NCBI GenBank assembly: GCA_002722995.1
Contig: PBNF01000028.1
Location: forward strand, 1 to 64,000
Length of the DNA: 64,000 bases
Direction of reading: 5' to 3'
Source: Legionellales bacterium
Lineage (GTDB): Bacteria > Pseudomonadota > Gammaproteobacteria > Comchoanobacterales > Comchoanobacteraceae
The notes beneath the pieces are model-generated. The model ran no database searches, was not told where the DNA came from, and saw nothing but the letters and a program-made list of their open reading frames with translations. Shown in pieces: positions 25,097 to 35,664 of this stretch (positions are counted from its first letter, which is position 1; each line of letters starts with the position of its first letter). A program made the position numbers and the translations under genes.

Positions 25097-27925
25097 TTAT
25101 TGGCAGGCTTCACAGCCCTCATCTAAATTACAGACCGTTGCATCAGTTGATGCTGATTGTTTTGATACTGCATTCAATGCAGCATCATGAATGGTTGATT
25201 TCTCAGCATGTGTGACACCCAAAGTTCTTAAATAGTAGGTTGTTTTCAGGCCATACGTCCACGCCATCTTATAGAGCTTATCAAGTTTCTTACCTGAAGG
25301 CTGTGCCATATATAAATTCAGTGACTGCGCTTGATCAATCCACTTTTGACGACGCGAAGCCGCTTCAATTAAACAGGCGGGATCTAATTCAAATGCTGTT
25401 GAAAAAATAGCTTTCAACGCATCCGGAATCCTTTGTATATTTTGAATACTTCCATCATGATATTTAATATCATTGATCATACTTTCGTCCCACAAATCTA
25501 AGGCCTTAAGGGCTTTTACCAAATGTTCATTAATGATTGTGAATTCTCCGGACATATTGGATTTAACAAATAGATTTTGGTAAGTAGGCTCAATTGACTG
25601 GGAAACTCCACAGATATTTGAGATGGTTGCTGTGGGCGCAATGGCCAGCAGATTTGAGTTGCGAATACCTTTTTCTTTCAGCTCACTGCGAATACGCGCC
25701 CAATCAAGCGTTGAAGACGTATCTTGCCTAAAGTGTTCCCCTCTTGTATCTTTTAACCGCTCTATCGAATCTATAGGCAAGACACCTTGTGACCACAAAG
25801 AACCCTCGTAACTCTGATAAGCTCCCTTTTCTTGCGCTAAAGCAATTGAGGCTTCAATCCCATAGTAGCTGATTAACTCCATGGTTTTATCTGCAAAGTC
25901 AATAGCTTCATTAGATTGATAAGCGATATTTTGGAGATATAAAGCATCTTGGAACCCCATGATGCCTAGACCGACCGGACGGTGCTGACGATTGGAGTGC
26001 TCAGCTTGTTTGACTGTGTAGTAATTAATGTCAATCACATTATCTAACATTCGCATTGCGGTATAGACTGTTGATTTGAGCTTCTCAGTATCTAATACCC
26101 CTTCTTTGATATGAGCAGGTAAGTTGATGCTGCCTAAGTTGCATACAGCAATTTCCTCTTGATTCGTGTTTAAGGTAATCTCTGTACAGAGGTTCGAGCT
26201 ATGAACAACACCGGTATGTTGCTGGGGTGAACGTAAGTTGCAAGGATCTTTCCAGGTCATCCAAGGATGTCCTGTCTCAAAAAGCATTCCTAACATCTTA
26301 CGCCATAAGGTTGTTGCACTAATCGTTTTGTGAGGAATCTTACCCTCGGCTGCTTGAGCTTCATAGGCTAAGTAAAGCTGCTCGAAAGCTTCACCATATG
26401 TATCATGCAAATCAGGTACATCGTTAGGTGAAAATAAAGTCCAATCAGCTTTGTCCATCACACGCTTCATGAAAAGGTCTGGAATCCAGTTGGCTGTATT
26501 CATGTCATGTGTGCGACGGCGATCATCTCCTGTGTTTTTTCTTAATTCTAAAAATTCTTCAATATCTGAATGCCAAGTTTCTAAATAACCACATACTGCA
26601 CCTTTTCGCTTTCCACCTTGATTCACAGCAACAGCAGTGGCATCGGCAACGTTCATAAAAGGCACGACACCTAATGACTTACCATTGGTTCCCTTAATTT
26701 TAGAACCTAACCCTCGAACAGGCGTCCAATCATTTCCGATACCTCCAGCAAATTTAGATAACATTGCGTTATCTTTAATCGAGCTATAAATACCTTCTAA
26801 ATCATCTGGAATGGTTGTTAAAAAACAACTTGATAATTGAGATCTAGATGTCCCTGAATTAAATAATGTGGGTGTCGAAGCCATATAATCCAAACGAGAT
26901 AGTAAGTGGTAGAATTCAATGGCTTTATCTGTTTTGTGATCGCCTTCATTAAGGGCTAATCCCATCGCGACACGCATGAAAAAAGTTTGAGGCAGTTCAA
27001 TACGAATCCCTTCTTGATGTAAGAAATATCGGTCATACAGGGTTTGCATACCCAAGTACTGGATTAAATAATCTCGCTCAGGGACCAAAGCCGAAGCTAA
27101 ACGATTCAGGTCAAAAGACTTAAGCTCGGGATTTAATAATTCTATATTAATCCCCAGTTCAATCAATTGATGAAATGCACTTTGATACAAATTGTCAACA
27201 GCCTGGGTTTGATCCCAAGTAATACCTAAATGTATTGCAACCTCTTGAAGCAAACTGTGACGAAGTAACCGTGCAGCTGCAAAACTATACTCAGGTTCTT
27301 GCTCTATTAAAGTACGTGTACTGAGCACCAGAGCTTGTTTGAACTCTTCAGTGCTGATGCCATCATAAATCGTTCTAAACACTTCTGAAGCAATTGAATC
27401 TAAACAAATACTATCTAATCCTTCACAAATTGAAGCAATGTGATTGTGTAAATCGTGTTGGCTCCACGATACCATCCGTCCCATTTGCTCAATTTTAATA
27501 CAGGCTTCTGTTTGAGCTGATGAGGTTTTCTCTAAGGTTTGCTCAGATCGAATCACTGATCTTTTTTCACGATATAAGATGTAGCTTTTAGCGACATCTG
27601 GATAATCTCTCATTAAAATAAGCTCAACTTGATCTTGTATATCTTCAATATGGATAATACTGCCGGCTTCTCGACGTGATTTAAAAGCCTCAGACACGGC
27701 TAGAGCAATTTGATGCGTGGCTTGGCGCACTCGCTCAGAATTCGAAGCCCCTTCACCCTCAACTGCTACAAATGCATGTGTTACAGCTGATGCAATTTTA
27801 TGGGCATCGAAGTCTACAGTCATTCCAGAACGTTTGATCACTTTAAACGCCAAGAATGATTGGATATTGTTTGTTTCTTCAAATGAAGCTTTGACCTCAG
27901 GCATCTCTTCTACAATCGTTGTCAC
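25097..27925 (-). CDS. nrdA: Class Ia ribonucleotide reductase, large (catalytic) subunit
   Basis: A 942-residue protein, longer than the 761 residues of E. coli NrdA and like the large form seen in Pseudomonas and Legionella. An ATP-cone lies in the first 110 residues (VIKRSGMTVDFDAHKI...). The active-site cysteine regions SSCFLTTIPD, SNLCTEITLN and the C-terminal redox pair CEACQ are present. It makes deoxyribonucleotides with NrdB. I placed the start at GTG 27925, since AGAGG lies seven bases upstream; an earlier GTG at 27931 would sit too close to it. A probable NrdR box lies upstream. Confidence 0.95.
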   Translation of the reverse strand: MTTIVEEMPEVKASFEETNNIQSFLAFKVIKRSGMTVDFDAHKIASAVTHAFVAVEGEGASNSERVRQATHQIALAVSEAFKSRREAGSIIHIEDIQDQVELILMRDYPDVAKSYILYREKRSVIRSEQTLEKTSSAQTEACIKIEQMGRMVSWSQHDLHNHIASICEGLDSICLDSIASEVFRTIYDGISTEEFKQALVLSTRTLIEQEPEYSFAAARLLRHSLLQEVAIHLGITWDQTQAVDNLYQSAFHQLIELGINIELLNPELKSFDLNRLASALVPERDYLIQYLGMQTLYDRYFLHQEGIRIELPQTFFMRVAMGLALNEGDHKTDKAIEFYHLLSRLDYMASTPTLFNSGTSRSQLSSCFLTTIPDDLEGIYSSIKDNAMLSKFAGGIGNDWTPVRGLGSKIKGTNGKSLGVVPFMNVADATAVAVNQGGKRKGAVCGYLETWHSDIEEFLELRKNTGDDRRRTHDMNTANWIPDLFMKRVMDKADWTLFSPNDVPDLHDTYGEAFEQLYLAYEAQAAEGKIPHKTISATTLWRKMLGMLFETGHPWMTWKDPCNLRSPQQHTGVVHSSNLCTEITLNTNQEEIAVCNLGSINLPAHIKEGVLDTEKLKSTVYTAMRMLDNVIDINYYTVKQAEHSNRQHRPVGLGIMGFQDALYLQNIAYQSNEAIDFADKTMELISYYGIEASIALAQEKGAYQSYEGSLWSQGVLPIDSIERLKDTRGEHFRQDTSSTLDWARIRSELKEKGIRNSNLLAIAPTATISNICGVSQSIEPTYQNLFVKSNMSGEFTIINEHLVKALKALDLWDESMINDIKYHDGSIQNIQRIPDALKAIFSTAFELDPACLIEAASRRQKWIDQAQSLNLYMAQPSGKKLDKLYKMAWTYGLKTTYYLRTLGVTHAEKSTIHDAALNAVSKQSASTDATVCNLDEGCEACQ

Positions 27926-27989
27926 AATCACACCTCTATTTAATACTGTTAAAACTTAAGAAAATCATTTGTTATAAACATCAAGCTGC

Positions 27990-28035
27990 ACCACATATTG
28001 AACCTAAAGCAACTCTTTAACACACTATATTGTGC
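27990..28035 (-). promoter_or_regulatory. Probable NrdR box (with a degenerate partner) upstream of nrdA
   Basis: ACACACTATATTGTGC at 28020-28035 matches 14 of 16 positions of the NrdR consensus ACACWATATWTWGTGT. A weaker match (9 of 16) lies at 27990-28005; the two start 30 bp apart, close to the usual three-turn spacing of NrdR pairs. NrdR represses ribonucleotide reductase genes when dATP is plentiful. Only the first box is convincing. Confidence 0.6.
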
Positions 28036-28132
28036 TTTTTTGGGAATTGCAAGCATGAAAATACTTCTTCATGAGTGGTGATTTGTAAAGTTCATAAATC
28101 ACAAAGACTTAGGTTCGAAATTAAAATAAAAC

Positions 28133-28160
28133 TTGAATTATCTATCTAAAATGATAATAT
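28133..28160 (+). promoter_or_regulatory. Candidate promoter of the rpsU-yqeY-dnaG-rpoD operon
   Basis: TTGAAT at 28133-28138 and TAATAT at 28155-28160 are 16 bp apart, and lie about 110 bp upstream of rpsU. The 343-base gap between nrdA and rpsU holds this, the NrdR box, and no gene. Confidence 0.45.
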
Positions 28161-28268
28161 CATCAGCTTGGAACAACTCTTTTGATCATGTTTGTTGCTG
28201 TTTAGCTTCAATATGTCACCAAAAGTGTAATCATTCACTTTAGTCATGTAGAGGATGGTAAATACCCT

Positions 28269-28499
28269 ATGCCAAAAATTGAAGTAACCAAATGTGGCGG
28301 TAACGCCGAAGTTGCGATTCGTAGACTTAAGAGGCTGTGTGATCGACTCGGAATACAAAAGCGTATTCGTGCGCTTGAGCATCATGTAAAAAAAACAACC
28401 AAACAAAGACGCATGAAAGATGCTGCAAGAAAACGTTCTTTAAAACGTCAAGCCACCCTTGAGGCAACACGTCGATCCACTCGACGCCGTGCCCGTTAA
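28269..28499 (+). CDS. rpsU: Ribosomal protein bS21
   Basis: A 76-residue, very basic protein. It opens MPKIEV and has the conserved AIRRLKRLCDR helix and KTTKQRRMKD stretch of bS21, then an Arg-rich tail (RRSTRRRAR). It is a few residues longer than the usual 71 and diverged in the N-terminal loop. bS21 is the last small-subunit protein to join and helps mRNA binding. It heads the classic macromolecular-synthesis block with dnaG and rpoD. Confidence 0.9.
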   Translation: MPKIEVTKCGGNAEVAIRRLKRLCDRLGIQKRIRALEHHVKKTTKQRRMKDAARKRSLKRQATLEATRRSTRRRAR

Positions 28500-28517
28500 G
28501 CCTCACCAAAGAAGCTT

Positions 28518-28973
28518 ATGACACCGCATCTACAACTCACCCTGATTGAAGACATCAAAACCTCAATGAAATCAGGTGACCAACCAAAACTTGAAATGTT
28601 AAGAATGATGTTGAGCGCACTCAAACAAGCCGCTATTGATTCTAAAGCGCCCGTTTCGGATGCTCAAGCCTACACCATTCTTTCAAAATTAAGAAAACAA
28701 CATGAAGAATCTAAAACGCAATGGCTAATGGCTAACCGTCCAGATGATGCTCAAGCAGAACAATTTCGAATTGATTTGATTTCAAGCTACTTGCCTCAAC
28801 CCTTATCATCTGAAAAAATAACAACCCTGGTCAAGCAAACCATTGAATCGTTAGATGCTCAATCTCCTTCGGATATGGGTAAAGTAATGAAGTCTTTAAA
28901 ATCTGAGCTCAATGGACGCTGTGATTTAGGGGTTGTTAGCAAAATTGTTCAAGATCAACTGAATTCAAAATAA
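28518..28973 (+). CDS. yqeY: GatB/YqeY-domain protein
   Basis: A 151-residue protein matching YqeY, whose fold equals the C-terminal domain of the GatB subunit of the tRNA amidotransferase. Typical segments are EMLRMMLSALKQAAID, SKLRKQHEES, FRIDLISSYLPQPLS and the end SDMGKVMKSLKSELNGRCDLGVVSKIV. It probably binds tRNA; its exact role is not settled. It often lies between rpsU and dnaG, as here, 18 bp after rpsU and three bp before dnaG. Confidence 0.9.
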   Translation: MTPHLQLTLIEDIKTSMKSGDQPKLEMLRMMLSALKQAAIDSKAPVSDAQAYTILSKLRKQHEESKTQWLMANRPDDAQAEQFRIDLISSYLPQPLSSEKITTLVKQTIESLDAQSPSDMGKVMKSLKSELNGRCDLGVVSKIVQDQLNSK

Positions 28974-28976
28974 GGT

Positions 28977-30707
28977 ATGGCTCAACGTTTTCCTCAAGAC
29001 TTTATTGACGAAATTTTGAGCCGGCTTGATATTGTTGAAGTCGTATCCAAGCGAATTGAACTCAAAAAAAAAGGGCATGAATATCATGCTCTATGTCCTT
29101 TTCATTCTGAAAAAACACCTTCATTTACAGTCAGCCCTACTAAACGCTTTTATTACTGTTTTGGATGTGGTGCCAGCGGAAATGCTTTACACTTTATGAT
29201 GCAATTTGATCATATTGATTTTAGAGCAGCCATCATACAATCAGCACACAACTTAGGCCTTAAATGCCCTGAAGATGATCAAGATGATGAACTCTATCAG
29301 CTCAATCGATCAGCTAAACGGCTGATGCAGCACATTCAATCGTATTATAGCACTCAATTAAAACAATCGAAAAAGGCTTTATTGTACCTGCATCAACGGG
29401 GATTAGATCATGCCACCATTGAGCGTTATGGCCTAGGTCTCTCACCAAAACATCAACCTCAACTCAATGAACTCCTTAATATCCCTTCCCATCAGATGAA
29501 AACTTTACTACACACTGGCATGATGTATACTGACGAACATGGCCGTTATCATTCTAGATTTCGTGGACGTATCATCTTTCCAATTCGAAATATTGCAGGA
29601 GAAACCATTGCTTTTGGTGGACGTAGAGCGCATGACGGCCCTGGACCCAAATATCTAAACTCACCTGAAACAGCTCTATTTAAAAAATCATCTGAACTCT
29701 ATGGTTTATATGAAATCAAGCAACTCAGAGTTACGCCTCCAGCCCTGGTCGTAGTTGAAGGCTATATGGATGTCATTTCACTTGCGCAACATGGTTTTAA
29801 TCATGCTGTTGCGACATTAGGCACTGCAATCAATATGCAACATATTCTGAACTTATCCAGACACACTTCACATGTGATTTTTTGCTTTGATGGGGATGAA
29901 GCAGGTCAGCGTGCAGCATGGAGAGCCATGACTCAGAGTCTACCTGTTTTAAAAGATCACCTTGATATGTCATTTATTTTCTTACCCAAAAACGAAGACC
30001 CTGATAGCTTTATTCGAACACATGGTCTGGGTGCTTTTTTAAAAGCGATCGAATCTGCAACCACCTCGACTGATTTTTTCTTTGAACACATACAGTCCAA
30101 ATATCCACAACAAACGCTTTCTGGGCGCGCTGCAGCTGCCCAAGATGCCTTGGAATGGGTTCAAAAAATACCTAATAGTATTTTCAGACACATGATGGAA
30201 CGCGAAATTCAATCTCATTTCAAGCTCACCGAAGATGAGCTAAAATCTAAAACATCAACAGAATCTCCTATTGAACCCAGCGCCCTCAACACAAATGTAC
30301 AGATTCAAGATCACGTGACTCAAATTCTTTCAATGCTGTTACAAGATCCCAGCATTCATAAGCATCTTTTTATAAGCCCCTTGTTGAAAGAACACCCTGG
30401 CAATAAAATTAAATGGCTTTTTAAACTATACGAAACAATTCAAGAACACCCTAATCTCTCAACAGCAGCACTTTTGCAACGATGGGAATCACATCATGCT
30501 TATTCATGGCTTGTTCAATTAGCTTCATCGAAACATTTAACACCTCGGTCAGGATTTTTAACTGATTGCCAACATCGTCTTGAAACCCTTAAAGATCAAT
30601 TGATACAAAAAAAAATAGATGCTATACTTGAGCAATCAAAATCAAGGACGTTAAGCACCGAAGAAAAACAAGCCTTATCTGCTTTAATTAAAATTAAGGC
30701 TAAATAA
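28977..30707 (+). CDS. dnaG: DNA primase
   Basis: A 576-residue primase that makes RNA primers for replication. The N-terminal zinc-binding domain is visible (CPFHSEKTPSF and YYCFGCGASGN), then the TOPRIM catalytic domain (VVEGYMDVISLAQHG, CFDGDEAGQRAA) with its acidic residues, and a C-terminal domain for helicase binding. Length is normal for the family. It starts three bases after yqeY, so the two are translated as one unit, and rpoD follows 63 bases later. Confidence 0.95.
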   Translation: MAQRFPQDFIDEILSRLDIVEVVSKRIELKKKGHEYHALCPFHSEKTPSFTVSPTKRFYYCFGCGASGNALHFMMQFDHIDFRAAIIQSAHNLGLKCPEDDQDDELYQLNRSAKRLMQHIQSYYSTQLKQSKKALLYLHQRGLDHATIERYGLGLSPKHQPQLNELLNIPSHQMKTLLHTGMMYTDEHGRYHSRFRGRIIFPIRNIAGETIAFGGRRAHDGPGPKYLNSPETALFKKSSELYGLYEIKQLRVTPPALVVVEGYMDVISLAQHGFNHAVATLGTAINMQHILNLSRHTSHVIFCFDGDEAGQRAAWRAMTQSLPVLKDHLDMSFIFLPKNEDPDSFIRTHGLGAFLKAIESATTSTDFFFEHIQSKYPQQTLSGRAAAAQDALEWVQKIPNSIFRHMMEREIQSHFKLTEDELKSKTSTESPIEPSALNTNVQIQDHVTQILSMLLQDPSIHKHLFISPLLKEHPGNKIKWLFKLYETIQEHPNLSTAALLQRWESHHAYSWLVQLASSKHLTPRSGFLTDCQHRLETLKDQLIQKKIDAILEQSKSRTLSTEEKQALSALIKIKAK

Positions 30708-30770
30708 TCTTGAAAACGCGACTTGAGCTGATTCCTATTAAGTTAAAAGCAACAGCAATGGAGCCTCACA

Positions 30771-32846
30771 TTGACCACTCAATCCAATCATCACTTTTCA
30801 GATTCTAAAAATAATGAATCCAGTCAATTAAAGAACTTAATCAGTTTGGGGAAATCTCAAGCAGGTTATGTGACTTTGGCACAAATCAACGACGCCATTC
30901 CGGAAGAAATCATCGGAGGCGAACAAGTTGAGCATATCATGCAAGCCTTACGACCTTTTAAAATTGAAGTTGTAGAATCATTACCTGACACTTCAACCGA
31001 AGACCATCTCTTCGACTCAAGAAGTAATCCTGAAGAAGAGGAAGCAGAAACTCTAGAACTTTCAAAAGTCAGAGATACAGTTCGCTCTTATATGAAAGAA
31101 ATGGGCACAGTGGACCTATTGACAAGAGGACAAGAGGTTGAACTCGCTAAACGTGCTGAAGCGGGCAATCAAATCACATTAGGCGCAATGTCTGCATCAA
31201 AATTAGTGATTAAACGTCTTCTAGAAACATTTGAAAAAATTGAAGCGGGCGAAGCTAAAGTAACAGATATGTTAAGTGGCTTTTTGGATGAAACACAGGA
31301 TGACTCTACCAAGCCGAACGCTTCAATACCTGACTCAAAAGAACCCGATTCAACCACTTTATCTGATGAAATTGTTTCAGAAGTATCTATTGATCACGAT
31401 GGAACTGATCCTTTAATTGATGATGATGATTTAACACCGCCCCTTACAAGTGATGAGCCTCGAAAAACATCTGAATCAGGCGATGACGATACAACCTCAA
31501 CTCAGAAAAATACTACATCATCAACTCAAGATGATGAAAAAGATAACGATGACGATGATGATGCTTCAAATGAAACCACAACAGACTCTGGTGGATTCGA
31601 TGACCCTGAATACCTAGAAATTTCACTCACAGAGCTTAGCATACGAATTGATCAATTAGAAACAGCTTCAACCCATTACCATACCTTGAAAGCACAACAT
31701 GGCACACATGCAGAAGCGACTCAAAGCGCATTTAAAATACTGAGTGATCAGTTCATTCAGTTTAAATTCACCCCTAAACAAATTAGAAAATTTTCTGATG
31801 AACTGAATCAATTATTTGAATCAATCAAATTATATGAGGGTAAACTCATTGATTTATGCTTATCAGAAACACCATTAGCACGAGAAGATTTAATCTCAAC
31901 ATTCCCTGGACATGAAACCGATATTGATTGGATTGAACGTCTCAAACAACAACATCCAACACATGAGTCAGATTTAGATGCCATCAGTACGAAAGTGATC
32001 AAAATTCAAAATAAATTGACTGAATTAGAAGTTAAATCTGGAATGAATATTCAAGAAATCAAAGAAACCAATCGCCGCATGCGAATTGGAGTGACTAAAA
32101 GCAAACAAGCTAAACGTGAAATGATTGAAGCTAATTTACGTTTAGTCATTTCTATTGCGAAAAAATACACTAATCGTGGCCTACAATTTTTAGATCTGAT
32201 TCAAGAAGGCAATATAGGCTTGATGAAAGCTGTTGATAAATTTGAATATCGCCGTGGGTATAAATTCTCAACTTATGCAACATGGTGGATTCGTCAAGCG
32301 ATTACTCGGTCTATTGCTGATCAAGCACGCACCATTCGTATTCCGGTCCATATGATTGAAACCATTAATAAACTGAATCGTATTTCACGAAAAATTCTTC
32401 AAGAAACAGGCCGAGAACCCACCCCTGAGCAGCTCAGCGAATTAATGGATATTTCTGTTGAAAAAATTAGAAAGGTTCAAAAAATTTCTAAAGAACCCGT
32501 TTCAACTGAAACAGCAATTGGAGATGAAGATGATGGATCTACTTTAGGTGAGTTTATTAAAGAAACAAACTTACTCTCACCTGATGAAGTTGCTGCACAG
32601 AAAGGCCTTCATGAAATCATTCACGACTTATTAGACACTTTAACCCCACGAGAAGCGAAAGTATTGGCCATGAGATTTGGCATCAATATGAATACTGATC
32701 ATACTTTAGAAGAAGTGGGCAAACAATTTGATGTCACACGTGAGCGGATTCGGCAAATTGAAGCGAAAGCATTGAGAAAACTACGCCACCCTTCTCGGGC
32801 TCAAAAACTCATTAGCTTTTTAGATGAAGACAACGAAACACTTTAA
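30771..32846 (+). CDS. rpoD: Primary sigma factor RpoD (sigma70) with an enlarged acidic region
   Basis: A 691-residue primary sigma factor; E. coli RpoD has 613. Region 1.1 ([21 protein letters not shown]) is intact. Region 1.2 ([23 protein letters not shown]) follows. The non-conserved region is expanded by an Asp/Thr/Ser-rich stretch of over 100 residues (about 180-280, with [12 protein letters not shown]). Regions 2-4 are standard: [34 protein letters not shown], and the final [19 protein letters not shown]. The start codon is TTG, with GGAG about seven bases upstream. It closes the macromolecular-synthesis block and lies seven bases upstream of coaBC. Confidence 0.95.
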   Translation: MTTQSNHHFSDSKNNESSQLKNLISLGKSQAGYVTLAQINDAIPEEIIGGEQVEHIMQALRPFKIEVVESLPDTSTEDHLFDSRSNPEEEEAETLELSKVRDTVRSYMKEMGTVDLLTRGQEVELAKRAEAGNQITLGAMSASKLVIKRLLETFEKIEAGEAKVTDMLSGFLDETQDDSTKPNASIPDSKEPDSTTLSDEIVSEVSIDHDGTDPLIDDDDLTPPLTSDEPRKTSESGDDDTTSTQKNTTSSTQDDEKDNDDDDDASNETTTDSGGFDDPEYLEISLTELSIRIDQLETASTHYHTLKAQHGTHAEATQSAFKILSDQFIQFKFTPKQIRKFSDELNQLFESIKLYEGKLIDLCLSETPLAREDLISTFPGHETDIDWIERLKQQHPTHESDLDAISTKVIKIQNKLTELEVKSGMNIQEIKETNRRMRIGVTKSKQAKREMIEANLRLVISIAKKYTNRGLQFLDLIQEGNIGLMKAVDKFEYRRGYKFSTYATWWIRQAITRSIADQARTIRIPVHMIETINKLNRISRKILQETGREPTPEQLSELMDISVEKIRKVQKISKEPVSTETAIGDEDDGSTLGEFIKETNLLSPDEVAAQKGLHEIIHDLLDTLTPREAKVLAMRFGINMNTDHTLEEVGKQFDVTRERIRQIEAKALRKLRHPSRAQKLISFLDEDNETL

Positions 32847-32852
32847 TCTTTC

Positions 32853-34055
32853 ATGAATATTGTTCTTGGCATCACTGGCAGCATTGCCGCAGTTAAAGCA
32901 CCTGCTCTGATCAGTTTATTGAAAAAACAAGGGCATTCTGTTCGTGTTGTATTGACAAAAGGTGGCTGTGAATTTGTCACGCCTATGGCCTGTCAAGCCT
33001 TATCAGGAGAACCGATCTACTTAGATTTCGAAACCGCAGAACATTCCAATGCAATGGATCATATTGCCCTGGCTCGATGGGCCGATATACTGCTTATTGC
33101 ACCTGCTTCAGCGCATGTATTAGCGTTGTGCGCCCATGGCCTAAGTGATCAACTCCTCAGTGCATTATTTTTAGCAACAAAAGCCCCTGTTTGGATAGCT
33201 CCTGCCATGAATACGAATATGTGGAAACATCCTGCAACTCAAGACAATATTCGACGCCTTACCACAATGAATGTGCAATGGATTCAACCGACTTCCGGTG
33301 TATTAGCTTGTGGAGAAGTTGGACCCGGGCGTATGGCTGAGCCTGAAGTGATTGTTGAAACCTTATTTCAAGCTCACTCACCTCTTCTAGCTCTGAAAGG
33401 GCTTCATATCCTGATTACGGCAGGCGCCACTCAAGAACCAATTGACCCCATGCGCTTTATCAGCAACCACAGCACAGGCACGATGGGATTATCCCTGGCT
33501 CAAGCTGCACTTGAACAAGGCGCACACGTTACTTGTATTTTAGGCCCTTCAACTGCTGCAATTCCAAAAGGCATTACACCTATTCATGTTAAAACTGCAG
33601 ATGAAATGCATGCTGCCGTCATGTCTCACTTAACTGAACATGATTGGTTCATTGCTTGTGCTGCTGTCTCAGATTATACGCCGATCACAACGCATCCACA
33701 TAAACTTAAAAAATCAAACACCCCCCTTCAAATTGACTGTCAACCTACAAAAGATATTTTAAAAGCAGCCTGTCAATCTTCAAACCGTCCCACTTGTATC
33801 GTGGGCTTTGCCGCTGAAACAGAACGGTTAATTGAGTCAGCACGACAAAAAAAAATAAATAAAGGATGTGATATGATTGTTGCCAATTTAATTCAAGATG
33901 CACGTGACCCTTCGCATGAACATCAGGCAACATTGATCACTGAACATACAGAATACCCTTACCCTAGAATGACTAAGTTAAATTTAGCACGTCAACTGAT
34001 TCAAGATATTGCACACCATGCACCTCACCCCCCCTCTACATCTGACTCTAATTAA
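32853..34055 (+). CDS. coaBC: Bifunctional phosphopantothenoylcysteine decarboxylase/synthetase
   Basis: A 400-residue two-domain enzyme of coenzyme A synthesis. The N-terminal CoaC part binds FMN and has GITGSIAAVKAP, the PAMNTNMW motif and the flexible loop SGVLACGEVGPGRM with its catalytic Cys. The CoaB part begins with ILITAGATQEPIDPMRFISNHSTG, binds CTP, and has KLKKS near its end. It begins seven bases after rpoD, so it is likely transcribed with it. Confidence 0.95.
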   Translation: MNIVLGITGSIAAVKAPALISLLKKQGHSVRVVLTKGGCEFVTPMACQALSGEPIYLDFETAEHSNAMDHIALARWADILLIAPASAHVLALCAHGLSDQLLSALFLATKAPVWIAPAMNTNMWKHPATQDNIRRLTTMNVQWIQPTSGVLACGEVGPGRMAEPEVIVETLFQAHSPLLALKGLHILITAGATQEPIDPMRFISNHSTGTMGLSLAQAALEQGAHVTCILGPSTAAIPKGITPIHVKTADEMHAAVMSHLTEHDWFIACAAVSDYTPITTHPHKLKKSNTPLQIDCQPTKDILKAACQSSNRPTCIVGFAAETERLIESARQKKINKGCDMIVANLIQDARDPSHEHQATLITEHTEYPYPRMTKLNLARQLIQDIAHHAPHPPSTSDSN

Positions 34056-34240
34056 ATCAATGACTTTAATCATCACTACATCCATCATAACCCCTCACCT
34101 TTAACCTGAGCTCAACCTTGAACCCACTTAAGCCCATGTCTGATCTCCATCGGATATTTGGATTTTATTTTCACCTAATCAGCCTAAGACAATGCATGTA
34201 CTCAAAATAAAATCACTGCCTATACAATATAATACCTAGA

Positions 34241-34915
34241 TTAACTTGACTTTGACTGCTTTATAAGTTGATCGATAGCTTGATCAATCCACTTCACTGA
34301 AGCACCTCTGAGCACCCAAGCCGCACGTGCATGGCGCCAAGCTTTTAAAGCCAGCGCAGCATCACCGGCCCTCGTCGCTAAAACACCTAAGATCCACTGA
34401 GATTCAGGCTCAATATCTGAGCGCAACAAGGTGTGTTTTAATATCGAGAGACTTTGCTTAAATTCTTTTTGGCCTTGTAAAGCTTCAGCCATCATCAAAT
34501 CAATCACAACTAAGTGCAAATCTTGCTCATAGAGGGGTTGTAATATCGTTTGTGCTGCTTTAAACATGCGCTGTTTTAAATAAATACTGGCTAATAATCG
34601 GCGGGCTGTTGCATCCTTTGGATGCTCAACTAATTGATGCTGTAAAGTTTGAATCATTAAATTTGGATGATCTTGCCAAGTCTTAAGGGCTTGCTGAAGA
34701 TCCTGTTGGTGATTTAACACAAAAAGACGTTGGGTCCATTGATCTAAATCTCCACAATAAAAATAAATACCAGTGACAACTGCACTGATAACAGTAGCGA
34801 TGATAGCGATTAAAAATTGACGTTTAATCCAGTTAAGACCGTAATTGATCCAGATCAATGATGCGCTGCTTAAAAGGAAAAGAGCACCGAAAATAAGCAT
34901 ATAATTGATCATCAT
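34241..34915 (-). CDS. Membrane-anchored TPR protein (CcmI/NrfG-like)
   Basis: A 224-residue protein with two N-terminal membrane segments (residues 3-24 and 33-53) and three to four TPR-like repeats (ATARRLLASIYLKQRMF, then GVLATRAGDAALALKAWRHA). This fits the C-terminal region of CcmI/CycH, used in cytochrome c maturation, although no other ccm genes are nearby. Another TPR protein of the inner membrane is possible. It overlaps the rluB stop by four bases, so the two are translationally coupled. Confidence 0.6.
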   Translation of the reverse strand: MMINYMLIFGALFLLSSASLIWINYGLNWIKRQFLIAIIATVISAVVTGIYFYCGDLDQWTQRLFVLNHQQDLQQALKTWQDHPNLMIQTLQHQLVEHPKDATARRLLASIYLKQRMFKAAQTILQPLYEQDLHLVVIDLMMAEALQGQKEFKQSLSILKHTLLRSDIEPESQWILGVLATRAGDAALALKAWRHARAAWVLRGASVKWIDQAIDQLIKQSKSS

Positions 34916-35664
34916 GATGTATTCCTTGAAGCTATTATCGCTGCATTTAATTGCTTTAATTGAACTTCATCAAGAAGCCTATATTCTCCAGATTTTAATG
35001 TACGAGGCAAATGAATTGGGCCAAAACTCAAGCGCACTAAACGATTTACAGGACAGTCTATAGCCTCAAATAAACGCCGAACAATACGATTACGGCCTTG
35101 ATGCAAAGTCACTTCATACCATTGATTACGCCCTGAAGATGAAGGGGCTTTAAGTATTCGATCAAATGATGCCCAACCATCCGATAGTTTAATTCCTTCA
35201 CATAATTTATGTTGCATGTGCGGGGTTAAAGTTTGAGGAACGCGGACTCGATAACGACGTGTTAAGGCCTGACTCGGATGCATTAATTGATGAGCCAAAC
35301 GACCTTCATTTGTAAATAAAAGCAACCCTGAAGTTTGGATGTCTAAGCGGCCCACCATCACCCAACGCCCTGAGTCAATTAAAGGCAGATCATCAAACAC
35401 AATGGCTCGTTGCTCTGGATCATTACGTGTTGAAACAATCCCTACAGGTTTATGGTACGCTAAAACACGGAGCGGTTGAACTGGCTGTGCATCGATGATA
35501 CGACCATCTAATTTGATAATATCTGACTCACCTACACGCTGCCCCAAGTGCGCACAGACTCCATTAACAACCACTCGACCTGATGCAATTAAGGATTCTG
35601 CCTTTCGTCTCGAAGTGGAAAGACCTTGCTGAGCTAACCAACGTTGTAATTTTTGATGATTCAT
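34912..35664 (-). CDS. rluB: 23S rRNA pseudouridine synthase, RluB type
   Basis: A 250-residue RsuA-family enzyme. An N-terminal S4 domain (LQRWLAQQGLSTSRRKAESLI) is followed by the catalytic segment GRLDIQTSGLLLFTNEG with the nucleophilic Asp, and the late QGRNRIVRRLFEAIDCPVNRLVR stretch. RluB modifies U2605 of 23S rRNA. It overlaps the upstream membrane-protein gene by four bases (ATGA) and the downstream TPR gene by four bases, an unusual coupling for rluB. Confidence 0.9.
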   Translation of the reverse strand: MNHQKLQRWLAQQGLSTSRRKAESLIASGRVVVNGVCAHLGQRVGESDIIKLDGRIIDAQPVQPLRVLAYHKPVGIVSTRNDPEQRAIVFDDLPLIDSGRWVMVGRLDIQTSGLLLFTNEGRLAHQLMHPSQALTRRYRVRVPQTLTPHMQHKLCEGIKLSDGWASFDRILKAPSSSGRNQWYEVTLHQGRNRIVRRLFEAIDCPVNRLVRLSFGPIHLPRTLKSGEYRLLDEVQLKQLNAAIIASRNTS

